Origin: Symsagittifera roscoffensis
Lineage: Eukaryota > Xenacoelomorpha > Acoela > Convolutidae
Direction of reading: 5' to 3'
NCBI RefSeq assembly: GCF_963678635.1
Contig: NC_087064.1
Span: forward strand, 46,547,346-46,611,345
Length of the DNA: 64,000 nt
The position numbers and the translations under genes were made by a program. Of this stretch, positions 42,347-54,600 are shown one piece after another. The notes beneath the pieces are model-generated. The model saw nothing but the letters and a program-made list of their open reading frames with translations, searched no databases and had not been told where the DNA came from. The stretch's first letter is position 1, and each line of letters opens with the position of its first letter.

Positions 42347-44358
42347 TTATAAATTTTGATGACTATGTATCAAAGCCATTCTGATCGGGGTTTGGACCAA
42401 AGGAGTATAATATTCCGATAGTGACCAAAAACAAAAACAAGGGAAGGACATGAGCATCGGGTCCAGTGTGTTTTTCTCGGAGAACATCAATATTTTCCAA
42501 AATTTAGAGGTCGCACTGATTTCCTGAGCCTGGAGGGTCTCGAGAGTGGTTATTGCGTGGGGGGGACGCTCGCCCACAAAGCTATCAACGTGGATCGATT
42601 CCACATTGGTCCCGTTTTTTCCGTGATTCTAGGTTGCGTACGTAAATAGAGACTGTATTCTCTATTTGTACGTAATGTCGCCTCCATGTAACGATTGCTG
42701 TCTGCTCCTGTAAGGCTCAAATCAAGTTTTGAAAGCTGAGATGCGCGCGGATGATTGAAATTAGTTGAGTTGGTTGTTGTTTGATATTGTCCATGAACCT
42801 AAGTATACCGAAAAAAAAATGAATCTGATGAATCCTGAGGATATTCTGCGCTGATGATGGAGGTTGTAGGCCACGCCTTTTTGGGGGTCGCACTAATGCT
42901 ATAGGGGATCGTCCCTGGGTCTCTACTGGCTTTATTTACCTTCGAGGAGACATCTATTTTCCTGTTAAGCTCATAAAGTTTTTTGTACTCTGATCAATCG
43001 CTTTTGATTTTACCGAGTTTTTTGTCGGACCGGTAAACAGTTTACCTTTAAACGCAGGCTGTGTACATTATCTAATGTTAACTTGTGTTCCGTGGGTTCT
43101 ACGATGTCTTCTTTGATGAGAATATAAAAAAGCTCCCCCTTTTTACAATTCGTGGCCTTCCTATAAAATTTATCCCCGGATGATATTTTCCTAAATATAT
43201 TGGTTGAAATGAGGGTCCTAAAGATTTCATTGGTTACTGCGGGTATTATCTTGTCTCCTGAGTCGATCAAAAATTGACACTTGCTTTACGTTCAGGTAGC
43301 CATGTCTTCTGCTCCAACTTGCAGTTCCCAGTTATGTGCTCCAATCTTAGGTAGGATGTACATATTCCTCAATTTGCATGGTTATCATTTGAAAATAAGT
43401 TGATCCAATGGGTTTTAGCGGTTCGGTGTTTTCGAAAAGAGTGCTTCCAAGATTGCTATTTGTTTCGTAATTCCCAAGTTCCAAATATTTTTTTTTGTTT
43501 GACGAATGCAAAAAGAGCTTAGGTATTTTTTTGTTTGACGAATGCAAAAAGGGCATTAATTTTGCCCTAACTTTATATGCAAGTCTTTCTAGAATTCAAT
43601 GCAATCTGTGATAGCCTACTGTAGAAAAAAATTTTGCAGTATTAATTTTTTCACAAAATGTTTTAAAATAAAAAAAAAAATTATGACACATGGTTGACTC
43701 TATTTTTTAAACAAACCCGTGTAAGTGACAAGTGTTGCTTAACAATGGCATAATGGAAAGTAAGGAAGTGTTATTAACAACTTAAGCCGGAGAAAATTTC
43801 GTGAAAAAATCAATGCTCACTAGGACTTATTTTTTTGACTCCCAGAAAGCATCCACAGGTAGATCTCGCTACAAACGGGTCGCTTTATATACATTCGGCT
43901 GAAAATATCCGACAGAAATGTCTCGGGTAATTCCCGTGTAAGTCGAAAGCCCCATTCGGGTATCATCAAAAGCCCCATTCGGGTATCATCAAAAGCCCCG
44001 TGTTTTGCTGACGAAATTAACTGTTGTCTAAACAAAATAAATTGTCCAAACGAAATAACCTGTTTTTGTCGTTAAGAACTAGCTTGTTGTCTAAACAAAA
44101 TAACTTGTCTTTGACATAATTGTATTTCTCAAAGTTCATCATGTACATCCCATGAACTCCCAAAGGTCTGCCCTTCTTGATTGTCGAATTTGCACACCAA
44201 ATGAATTTGTGGTCTATCGTTTTGATTTGAAGCAACTTCCTGGAGCAGTGATTTCCTGTGATCAAAGAAGAGAGGTGGGTAAGATAAGGTTGGCTTTTTG
44301 TGGTGTGAATAGGGTATTCTGATTGAATGGTGAAATTCATGTTTGATTTTTGAAACAA
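42347..44358 (-). pseudogene. Probable retroelement relic with a protease-like motif
   Basis: GC content and codon-like composition rise here, and coding-like pieces all lie on the minus strand. The clearest is 43270-43010: LIDSGDKIIPAVTNEIF followed by about 60 residues, which looks like a retropepsin start (Asp-Ser-Gly). Upstream, in another frame, is LEHITGNCKLEQKTWLPERK. Downstream, around 42.8-42.95 kb, another frame reads LYELNRKIDVSSKVNKASRD. Further upstream (44358-44017) is an unrecognised piece with short internal repeats. Two small tandem repeats (about 43480-43550, 33 bp; 43950-43998, 26 bp) interrupt it. It resembles a decayed gag-pol fragment, family uncertain. Confidence 0.4.
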
Positions 44359-44694
44359 ACTTATGTTTCTCTGGGACTATGAGAAGAGGTTCTGATTTGG
44401 CAATTGCTTAGTGGGTTTTGTTTTGCTAGAAAAAAATGTTGTGTTTGAGATAATGAAAAACCATAAAAGCATTAAAAAAATTGATTAAGTCTGACGGTGG
44501 AAACTTTTAACGGTCAGCAATTTAAAGAAAAGTTTTTGAACTAATATGGGAACTGTTCCAAATACTGAGGGGCTAGGCAATGCAAGATTTTGTAGCACCA
44601 AATGTTTTGATTGCAGACGAAGCTAATAACCTGACTTTCAACTTTCGCCAAGCAAAATTCTCAAATATAAAGTTCCTTGCGCAAAAAGATAATT
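44359..44694 (+). other. Intron stretch
   Basis: No feature recognised. Confidence 0.35.
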
Positions 44695-45217
44695 GTTCCG
44701 ACTTTCGATACGAAAGTAACGGAATATTTGTGCTCGGGGTGGGTTTTTTTTCTTCAGACAAACTTCGACTTTTTAACTAGCCATTATGACGGAATTTTTT
44801 TATATCATTCGAAAGGTATTGTTGTCCTGAGCTTAAATTTGAAAAGATATTTCACCTGTGATCATTTTGCGTAAAGTTATGAGGGTTTAAAGATTGCCAT
44901 TTTGACCAATTTGGGACAATTAGCGCGCGATATAATTCGCGCTATTAACGCGTAAGCGGAGATTTAATCCGTCTTATAAATCGTTCCAAATTGGTTGACC
45001 GAAGCTTATTTGCCATAATTGATTTGTTACAAGGAACGAAATCTATCTTTTTGTTTTGTATCTGGCGTGTGGGGGGATGATTTTCATAAAAAATTTCAAA
45101 TTAAATTTTTTTTTTTCATTTTTATGTCATTTAATTTTTTATATTATTACTGCTGCTCCATAAACCTTAAAAGGCAGTCGGAGCATTCAGGGCTTCGCCC
45201 TGTTACGAGCAGTCTTG
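44695..45217 (+). mobile_element. Helentron-like non-autonomous element, copy 6
   Basis: One of the best-preserved copies. It starts GTTCCGACTTTCGATACGAA (mini-hairpin CTTTCG/CGAAAG), has GTGCTCGGGGTGGGTTTTTT, a GCGCG-rich imperfect palindrome near 44.93 kb, AAGGCAGTCGGAGCATTCAG, the hairpin CAGGGCTTCGCCCTG and the end TTACGAGCAGTCTTG. Open frames inside (for example 45019-45339) are not coding. Confidence 0.85.
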
Positions 45218-46109
45218 TTTACACTTTGTTCACAGCGACTGACGATATAACTTTAGAGTTGATTTATGCAGCACTTTTTTATATGATAATTTGTAATGTT
45301 CATCTTATTTTATGGAGTGAAGCCAGCCAGTATAGTTGAACAAAACCACGAAAAAAGCCACCATATTTATTTTTCATTATGTAAAAGTGGCAAGACTATG
45401 CCTGAGGAAATTCTTGGTGAAAGATCCTTAGCTGATATCTTTCTCTTGTTAATTAAAACTTTTAAAATTGAAGCGTAAAAGTCTTATCACCCAACAGGAG
45501 AGTCTATTGTGAATAAGGATTTTGACGTTGTAGTTTTGTGATCTATCATAATTTGAGACTCTGAACCTTATAGATAACTTCTAAAGTGTTCGGAAGTCCA
45601 AGCTACGCCCAAAAACTCTTGTTCATAGTGAAAAGTTTCATTTCTTGACTTTTTAAAACACTGGACTAAGACGCGAACATGATCCTTTTGCACTCGCAAT
45701 TTTGGAGTTGTTCTAGCGTTGCTCCCAAACCATTTGAAAGACGTTAGTTTTCAGTTTGTTTTTCGTTAATGACAAAGTTTTCCGAAATAAGTACTTTTTT
45801 GTTAATTTCTCGGAAGCTAGGGTACGATTGGCACTTCATTGATAAAGTTCAACAACGGTCCGAGTGATTAGTTAAAAATTGACCAATTTTCTGCTTCAGA
45901 TATTTTGAAATTATACCAAGAAAGTCATTCTAAAAAAAAACAAATCTTTCCCTATTTCACCGCCTTTTCGTTCTCGTCTAGGATTGAGAGCTTTTTTGTA
46001 AAATTGTTTTGTGTTCTACAAATGAACCTTTCGAGCGCTTAAATTATATCAATGCAAAGATTTTGAAAAGGATTTCTTTAAATGAGTTCTTGACTGATTG
46101 AATTTTATT
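45218..46109 (+). other. Intron stretch between two Helentron-like copies
   Basis: Only short ORFs, such as one ending at 45478, with no recognised motif. Confidence 0.35.
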
Positions 46110-46637
46110 GTTCCGACTTTCGATACGAAAGTAACGGAATATTTGTGCTCGGGGTGGGTTTTTTTTTTCTTCAGACAAATTTCGACTTTTTAACTAGCCA
46201 TTTTTGACGGAATTTTTTTATATCATTCGAAAGCTATTGTTGTCCTGAGCTTAAATTTGAAAAGATATTTCACCTGTGATCTTTTTTCGTAAAGTTATGG
46301 GGGTTTAAAGGTTGCCATTTTGGTCAATTTGGGACAATTAACACGCGATATATTTCGCGCTATTAACGCGTAAGCGGAGAGTTAATCCGTCTTAGAAATC
46401 GTTCCAAATCGGTTAAAAGAAGCTTATTCGCCATAATTGGTTTGTTACAAGCAGCAAAATCTATCCTTTTGTACTTTATATGGCGTGTGGGGGGATAATT
46501 TTCAAAAAAAAAATCAAATTTTAGAGAAAAAAAATTTAATTTTATTTTATTAAAATTTTTTAAATGTTATTACTGCTCCATAAATCTTAAAAGGCAGTCG
46601 GAACATTTAGGGCTTCGCCCTGATACGAGCAGTCTTG
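46110..46637 (+). mobile_element. Helentron-like non-autonomous element, copy 7
   Basis: A full copy, same orientation as copy 6 and close to it in sequence. It starts GTTCCGACTTTCGATACGAA. The end has AGTCGGAACA, then AGGGCTTCGCCCT and GATACGAGCAGTCTTG. It ends directly beside an RT relic. Confidence 0.85.
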
Positions 46638-46639
46638 TC

Positions 46640-46975
46640 TTAATTTATTGCCAATTCCAAACTATTCGGTTAAAAATCCGTATGTAATGTTGTTATTTCC
46701 ACGTAACATGCTGAAATTGCAACGTTTACTCATTGCATGGGAGTTTTCGAGTTGGCTATGCGCATTATTGAGGTGTGGATTCCTGAAAGACACTTGTATT
46801 CCGCAGAAGCTGTCCTCCGCTGATAAATGCAAAGCTACGCTATCTATCAACTCGTAAATGATTGGCATTTGGTGCCTACCTATTTCGAAAACTTTACTGC
46901 TTGAAAGTTTTGAACCTGGAGTCAAGTTTTTTTATCCATCTTTCTTTCTTGTGATAACTATCTAAAATGCTCTCA
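46640..46975 (-). pseudogene. pol: Reverse transcriptase fragment (Ty3/gypsy)
   Basis: The minus strand reads VITRKKDG, a stop, then LSSSKVFEIGRHQMPIIYEL, and later NNAHSQLENSHAMSKRCNFS and YGFLTE. These align motif by motif with the RT of the element at 27.8-36.3 kb (VITRKK, QMPNTHELFD, NAYSQLQL, KQCNFS, YRFLTE). About 110 codons remain, with stops. It is a truncated relic of a related element, cut at the edge of Helentron-like copy 7. Confidence 0.75.
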
Positions 46976-48582
46976 ATTGCATTTTTCTTCCTATCATTTT
47001 TCTAAATTTACAATGTGTTTTTCCATCTCCGTTCTCTTTAATTTGTCGTTCATCCCCGTTGACAGATTAAGAAGATTTTTTGCAGCTTTAGGATGTAAAC
47101 AGCGTAATAAAGTGAGTAATCTACCTTGTGAAAGATAAATTTTGAAATTTTCTTTCAACGGGAGGTTTGCTGACAGATTATATTAGCCTTGGGCACTTTT
47201 TCTCTTTGACAGCTGTTCCTAATTTTGGAAAATTATCATTCCCAGAAATTGTTTTAAAAATATACATATATGGGGGAAATAGTTAACAAGATCCAAAATG
47301 GGGGGGGGGAATAGTTAACAAGATCCAAGAACTTCAGTATGATATCATATCGCCAATCTTCCTTGCAAATCGTCAAAATCTTTTAAAAAATTTTTGCTAT
47401 CTTTGTTTTTTTCTTCAAGATTCATTAAATTTTCTCGATAAATCTTTAATATCTTTCAAGATTCTCTGGCAAGAACTAGCCAAGACAGCCAAGATTTTCT
47501 TTAATATTCATTAACCAAGATTCTTCAAGGCTTTTCAAAGATATCTAAGATTGATGGACCTGGGATACCTCACTCGACCCCATACGAGCTTGGGGTGAAA
47601 ATTAGGCAAACAAATTAAGCAATCCATAGTTTCTGAAGTACCACCTCAATTCTCAGTAAAGTCTATTCATAGACCTCATTTGGTCCGTTTTTTGACTAAT
47701 TTTGTCTCATCTTACCGTAGCTTCCCAAAACTGACTATTAATTTTGCGAGCTTCATATTGCATTTCGTTTTCATTTAGTTGTGTTCCGCATTAAACATGT
47801 AGCGTCAGTATCAAGTTAATCATGATAAATATAGCGCCATTAATTTCTCTTATGACATGGCCTCAGAATTTTTGTACAGGACCCAACCAAAGCAATTCTA
47901 AGAAGAAAAATTGGACAAGCAAAGTTTAAAATAGATATATAGACTGAGACTAATTGATTCCAAGAAATCATTTAGGAGCCTTCTAATTTACCAAATCAAG
48001 ATATAAAGGTTCTCAAAGCACACTAGTGCAATAAAAACCTTTGAATCAATTGCAGTTTTCTTTCATCCGTTTTCTGAACACCATTCTCATCTGCATTGTA
48101 GCGCTTTTAAAAATTCTATGCTGCAATAAACTCTTTAAGAGCCTTTTTAGACATAACAAGACTGAAAAATTGCTCTTCAAAAACTAACTCTATTTACTTG
48201 GTAACCACGTGGACCCGAAATCTTTCCTTGCTTGTGCGCCGTTCAGGAAACGTTGCCAATTTTGATTTCCCTTTTCGCAGACTTTTAGACTTTTGATTTC
48301 AGATTGAATATGGTAATCAGCATATAGGTTACCCTTTCATTTTCTTCTATGCGAGATCAAAAGTTTCCCATTGTTTATTAATAGCATCATAAAAGAAAAA
48401 AATTAAAAATAATTTATAAATTACTATAAACTGTCCGTGCTGAAAATGACAAACAAATAAGTTCAACTCTGCCCAAAACTGCTGCTGTGCCCCTAATTAA
48501 ACCCTTCTTATAATTGTTTGGTTCATTTCATTTTTCAAAGAAACAAAAATTGCCTTATGCTAGGCTAGTTTTCGTCTTTCAG
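46976..48582 (+). other. End of the 8-kb intron
   Basis: AT-rich. It contains a small tandem duplication (about 47273-47330: GGGGGAAATAGTTAACAAGA and a copy after a G run) and CAAGATT-rich sequence at 47.33-47.55 kb. No exon seen. Confidence 0.4.
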
Positions 48583-48925
48583 GAGTAATTTCGAGAAGGA
48601 GTTCGCTCAGGTGCGTGAAGAGAAAGAGTGTACAATAAACAAGCTACGCTCTGAGCTAGCATGGCAGAAAGCAGACTGGGAACAATGCCGAAGAAGACAT
48701 TTAGACGAACTAAGTCGAGTCAGAAAAGAGAAGCAAATCGAAACAGATCGGCTTCAAAGTGAGTTCGGCACGTTCCGAGACGAAGCAGAGACGGAAAAAC
48801 GGCAACTGGGAGAAGAGCTGGAAAACGTGAAGGTTGAACGAGATCATCTGGTGAATACATTAAAGTGTGACCTGCAGCTGGAAAAACAACATAAGCACGT
48901 TCTTCTTAGCGCACTCCAAAATGAG
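48583..48925 (+). CDS. Host coiled-coil gene, exon e
   Basis: The acceptor AG is at 48581-48582 (CTTTCAG|GAG) and the donor GT at 48926-48927 (GAG|GTAAAG). The split codon with exon d (AG plus G) fits, and the exon ends in phase 0. It encodes 115 residues of continuous coiled coil, very rich in Glu, Lys, Arg and Gln (EFAQVREEKECTINKLRSEL; QIETDRLQSEFGTFRDEAET; ENVKVERDHLVNTLK), with three Trp/Cys-containing positions (LAWQKADWEQCRRR). The gene must go on beyond 48925, but I find no further exon before 64000, so the next intron is longer than 15 kb or exons there are too small to see. Confidence 0.88.
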
Positions 48926-48941
48926 GTAAAGTTTCAGCATG

Positions 48942-49013
48942 TGGCACTTAGCATATGGTATGGGTAAGGCGTTGACTTCGAGATTCTCAGATCGAGTATT
49001 CGATCCATTATGA
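48942..49013 (+). ncRNA. tRNA-like segment, probably the head of a SINE
   Basis: It has an A-box-like TAGCATATGG (48949-48958) and a B-box-like TATTCGATCC (48997-49006) about 40 bp apart, as in tRNA genes. The anticodon-loop position would read CTTCGAG. Stem pairing is incomplete, so it is unlikely to be a working tRNA. A TG microsatellite and a tail with partial similarity to 21.0-21.1 kb follow. It starts 16 bp after the exon e donor. Confidence 0.35.
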
Positions 49014-49019
49014 TTGTGT

Positions 49020-49020
<1 letters not shown>

Positions 49021-49058
<38 letters not shown>

Positions 49059-49076
49059 CGCGCGCATGCGTGTGTG
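49021..49076 (+). repeat. TG/CG microsatellite
   Basis: A (GT)n tract that changes to GCGTGCGCGCGCATGCG and back to GTGTG. ORFs on both strands through it are low complexity. Confidence 0.95.
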
Positions 49077-51349
49077 AGGACGAGCTCTAACTTGATTTTT
49101 AGCTGCATGGTCTATTACAGCTGCCAAGCTTTGGTGGCAAAAGACGTAGCATCTGAGCAATCTAGACGCAAAAAAACACAGTCTAATAAAAGAACTGTAT
49201 AGAATATGGGGAAAACAAAACTGACAGCGCTCCAAGCGGTCAGCAGCTTTCGGAGGCTCGTCTACAGTTCCAGGAAATCAAAAATACCACTCATACATTT
49301 GCGTTGTTCGTAATAAAATATAAAGAACGAAGTAAAGACACAATCTTTTTATGGTTTTTTCGCCATAAAAAGTCTTCAGAGTCATTCACCGTGAAATATA
49401 ATTTTTAGCTATTTGATTTTTGCATTTTTAGATTAATTCAAATTCAAATGGAAAGCAAGCCACGATCTCCAACAACGAGAGCGCAAAACCGGTATCTTTT
49501 TCTTCTCCCCCACCTCACATCAACTTTACGGTGAAACGAGGGGTTTGCTAGGCCAACTATGATGACAAAGTATATTTGTAATGTTCTAATTTGTCCAAAT
49601 GTCAGTTTTTATAAACAATGGAAAAAATTGCATAGAAAAATAGTTCCACACTTTGCAAGTGGTGGAGAGAAAGAAGAGCTCAAGAAGAACCCCATAAGAA
49701 CGTGATCAAATTTCAGTTGTGAATACTGAATGTATTTCTTACGTTTTTCAGTTGAATGAAAAAACCATTGATCACCTTCTTCAAAAATGGGTTGATTTCA
49801 GTTTTGAAATTCAGAAGTCTTTTAAGTGATCGAGTTCCTGTTTCAGGCAGGTAAGGAACTATAGCATAAGTCTGCCTTTTTTAGCCAATTTCATCTCACA
49901 GAAAGCGTGGACGTGTCACATTTGATCTCATGTTAAAGTTTTTTTAATCAGAATTTGGATTTTTGGAAATTTTTCTAAATATACGTCTCATTTTCGAGCA
50001 AAATTGATCTGATTTTCAGGTTTTTTTTAGACTAGATTAGAGAAAAGCTTACAGGAGTTTGATTATAGGCTGACCTTAAGACTAAGTATTACTACAATTT
50101 TATTGTTAAGCCAGCTAATGTTTACCACTCAATCGTGCAATATTTCACTCGTGCACTTTTCTGATGAAATTTTTGAATGTTTGAATTAGTTGTTTAAGTT
50201 TTCAATCAGTGTGGACAAAAGTTTCCTTCCTACCTGCACAGGACCAGTTAGTTTTGTCTTAGTTGTTAAAAACTTGTTTTTCAACTATGGCTGCTCTTTA
50301 AAATTAAGTTTTTCAAAGTCCTGTCGAATAACAGTTCTCAGTTGCAAAAATACATAAATGTGTACAAAAAACAAAGAATTTTTTTTTGCTATGTCATACA
50401 AACTTTCATGTTGAATCTATTTGCTAAAAATTAAACGTTTAAATAATACTAGCTTATTGAGGTTTTTTTCAATGAAATTTGTTCCACCAGGGAAAAATTA
50501 ATTTGACATCAAAACTTTTTATGCCACTCATTACACCTCATTAAATATGTTTAGCTGAAGGGAAGTTTTTTTATGGTTTTTTAGAATATATTTTGAACAT
50601 AATAATTTGCAAAAAATGTGATGTACGATATTTCAAATCAGTTATTGAGTTTCCCTTCGTGAAAAATCACTTTTGAACCAGTTGTATTTAATTGGGCTAG
50701 TTTTTAAGACAAATTTTAAAATTATTTTAATTGTATGCATTTGAAAGTTTGCTTTTTGAAACTATAATTTGGGACTGATTTTGTTTTGCTATTTTTAAAA
50801 ATTTGTTTTCAAACAAATACCAGAAATTAGAAAAAATGTATATATTTTTGACCCTAAGCGGTGACACTTTATTTTATGAATTTTTTTTTATTTTCCGAAG
50901 ATTATGTTGAATAAATTGTAAATTGAACCCCTAAAACTTGCCATATCTACAAATTCAGACTTAAAATTGTTAAAGAAGTCAAAGTCACCGGGTATTGTTT
51001 ATGTTAAAAGAAAAGTTCAAGCCAATTTAAAACAAAGCTGAAACCTGAAAATCGGTATAAAAAAATAGAAAAAATTCAATTTAATTGTTTGTCTATAACA
51101 AGCTTCGTGATATTTTTCTAAATATAATACATTTGATTTACCTGGTTTCTGTAAAACTTTGTCAACAATAACTTGCAAAAGACAGTTTAAGAGAAAAACT
51201 ATCAGATATCCTGTCTTGTTAAAAAAACTTCCACCAAAATTCAAAGTAAGATTCATAAAAATTTGTATTCAAAATCATAAAACAAATCGTTTTTTTGGGT
51301 CTGATTTCAAATTAAATAATAGGCACTTGAAGGTGATTATAAAATATAT
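49077..51349 (+). repeat. Intronic diverged tandem repeat block, unit 1
   Basis: No exon. Several stretches recur at 52.0-53.3 kb: GAATATGGGGAAAACAAAAC with GCTTTC-GAGGCTCGTCTACA near 49.2 kb, and AGGCTGACC with TTTACCACTCAATCGTGCA near 50.07-50.14 kb. Confidence 0.6.
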
Positions 51350-51410
51350 ATGTTATGATATGTATGTATAAATGTATATATTTACATATGCATATATATT
51401 TATATATACC

Positions 51411-51458
<48 letters not shown>

Positions 51459-51471
51459 ATTTTTTTTATAT

Positions 51472-51515
<44 letters not shown>

Positions 51516-51572
51516 ATATACATAAAATACGTTTGTACATTTATACATATATATTATATACATTTATACATT

Positions 51573-51640
<68 letters not shown>
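51350..51640 (+). repeat. Long AT microsatellite
   Basis: Three (TA)n tracts separated by TATGTAA- or CATTTATACAT-type interruptions, nearly 300 bp in total. Confidence 0.95.
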
Positions 51641-54600
51641 AGACAAAAATTTAATTTTTTTATAGTCGAGTTGGTCGAAACATAAATCGAAACATGACAC
51701 AATTTCAATTTTGACTTTATAGTAGAAAGTTAAATGGTCATCAAACCCACAAAAAGGCTGACATGATATTCTGACCGAATTACGAGAAATAAATGGTCAT
51801 ACAAACTGACGTCTTATTAGAATTTTGATATAAAAGGTTTTTTATTTTGAGACAGCCAAGCTAAAACAATTATTGGCTCTACATTCATTTTTAAATTTTA
51901 TCAGAAAAAACTTGTTCCTTCTTTTTAATACTTGTGAATCGGATAATTAAGTCGCTAATTTTTTGGATGGCAAAATCTGAATATTGTAAGGTTTGAAAAA
52001 TGAATGGGTTCAAACCTAGCCATTTTGGTTATGTCAGTCGACAAAAAAGCCGCCAAAAAAGGGACGAGAGACTTGTTTTGTTCCTTCTCGATCGAAGTGT
52101 ATTTATTCTCTTGAGTCGCACAGAAAGAGTTTCGCTCATTGAAGAAAATGTCAAGAATATGGGGGAAAATAAAACGGACAGGACTTAAAGCGATCAATAA
52201 TCATTAGTAGCTACTCTGCATTTCCAAGAAATTAAAATTACTTCTAATAATTTTGATTTGTAGAGCAGATATTGAAGCTGTTGAGCGCTTTAAGTGCAGT
52301 TTCGTTTTCTATTTTTTTTTCTTCAAATCATGATATTTATTTCAATATGCAAAACCTTTTCTGTGCGACTCAAGACAGTGAATGCGTTTTGATCGACATC
52401 GACTAAAGTTACTCAAAAAATTTATTAAAACAGTTTGAGCGAAATGAATACACATATTTACGCTTCTTGGATTTTTGTCGTGAAAAAGTCTATAGAATCA
52501 TTCACATTCAAATAAGATTTTGTTGCTATTTTTTTTAAAATCAAATCAAGTTTGATTACTAAGTGAAACACAATTTACAATCTCCATTTACGGAGTGCAT
52601 GAACAGCGCTTTAAGTTTCGAAAGTGGAAAGTAAATTTTAGGTTCCTTAGAAGGATAAAATTTCTCTTGATCAAGATTTTGTCAAATTGGGCTCATTTTA
52701 TGAAAAAAAAACGGTCAGTCTTAAATTCGAAAACTTTTTAGGCAATCAAAAGTTTCCTTTCTAAGCAGATAAAATGTATGACGCAGATTGTGCTTGTTAG
52801 CATATTATCTTGAAACTTTTTAAATAAAAATTTGGATTTTACACAAAAATTAGAAGAATTGTCTATTTAAAATAAACATCTGATTTTCTGGTTTCTCAGA
52901 CTTCTTTAGATAGGCTGACCCTATAACATAATTATTACGTTTTGTCGATTTGTTAGCGTGTATTTACCACTCAATTGTGCATTATTTCATTTGTGCACTT
53001 TATGAAAAATCTTTTCGATGTTTGAAGTTGCTTTATAATTTTAGAGTTTTTTTCTTCAAAAACTTTTTTATACTGCACAGCAAGCGCCTTCTTTTTAAAA
53101 GAAACATATCTTTGAACAAAGCCTGCTCTTTGAAAAAAAAGTTTTCAAATGCTTATCGAAAATCTGATTTAATTCGCTCAAAAATAAATACTCAGATAAA
53201 ACAAAATGAGTTTTACCGATGAGAAAATTTGGCAAGGAATGGATTAGATTGGTCGTATTTCAATTAGATTAAAAAAAAAGATAGTTTTTGCACAATTTTG
53301 AATAATTGAGACTGATTGTGTCAATGCTACACATAGAAAAAATTTTTTGCGTTTTGATTTGACCAATTTTTTTTTTGCTACTAATTAAATCTCAATGAAC
53401 AAAAAATCACTGAAACACGTTTTGAAGATTTTTCAGAAAAGTGTGCCGACGGTCAACTAAGAACAAGATTTTTTTGCTAAGTGATTTGATTTTTTGTAAA
53501 ATCTTTCGCAAAACTTTTTTGCCTAAAAGAAGGCAATTTTAAGCTCTCCACGTACAAAGTGCAAATGGCTTAAAATTGTGAATGACGGTTTTTATAAATC
53601 AGGTCTTGATTATACTAGTAAAAAAAGCGCTTGACCCAGTTGCAACTTTTTGGATTAATTTTATGAAATTTTCAACCATTGTTGATATAATAATATGTAT
53701 TTTGTTAAATTTAGAAAATAAAAAATTTTCAAAAATTGGAACTTTTTTCTCAAAGAATCTTTCCGTGACGCTTTTTTTTTTATTTTTGTTATTTGTCAAA
53801 TAGAACACATTTGTTGTTATTTTAATCTTGAATTTTTCGGAGTGAAAAAAATGAATGTTTTGTTCGGTTTCTCGGAAATTCTGTTGGCTAAATTTTTTTG
53901 TCATTTTTGCGAGTTCAAGGTATAATTCGCTCAAAAAATCAAATTAATGCTAATTAGGTACACTCACACTCAAATATGTTTTCAGGGGTTGGGCTTATTT
54001 AATCAATTCATACTCATTTTCTAAAAAAAAAAACAAGTTACAAGAAAAAAAACAAGAATAGATGCTGTCTTTAAATTCTGTTCTACTTGTTATGTGAGCT
54101 AATATTTACTACTCGTTCGTGCGTTTTTTCAGTCGTTCTTTTTTTGAATTGATTTTTTGAAAGTTTAAAACTGTTGTTTCTATTTTGTTTTTTTTTCCTG
54201 CAATCAAGAAGGCCAAAATTTGTTGCCCTGCGCAGCAACCGGTTGAGCTTGTCTATTTTTGAAAAACTAATTTTCAGCAATGCTTGCACTTTAAATTGTG
54301 TCACACAAAATCACACAATTAAAACCACAAATTACGTACAAAAAAAATTTTTCGGAAAAAAATTTACCATATTAAGCGAATGTCAATTCTGTTTTAATTG
54401 TAAAAAATGAGTTCTTTCAATATTTATGTTCCATAAAAATTTTTTTTGCAAGAAATTCATTTTACGTATGTTCCAAATTTTGATTTCGCTGCTTGTAGCT
54501 CAGCTTATTATTCGAAAACATATATATACTTTTTGCACAATTTGAACAATCGAGAGTGCTCGTATCAAAGGTATACGTTGATAATTTTGTTTGCATTTTG

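Noticed and set aside
45019-45339. 106-codon plus-strand ORF
   Set aside because: Its first half is Helentron-like sequence and the rest has no motif; no splice context.
44695-46637. Classical MITE with terminal inverted repeats
   Set aside because: The two ends differ. The only inverted match is between the 5' end and a subterminal 3' site, which fits Helentron-like elements better.
48942-49013. Functional tRNA gene
   Set aside because: A and B boxes are imperfect and the acceptor and anticodon stems do not pair well; a SINE head is more likely.
49008-49235. ORFs through the TG microsatellite
   Set aside because: They are Thr-His or Cys-Val dipeptide repeats with no other support.
51350-51640. 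CRISPR-like array
   Set aside because: It is a plain AT microsatellite in eukaryotic DNA without spacers.
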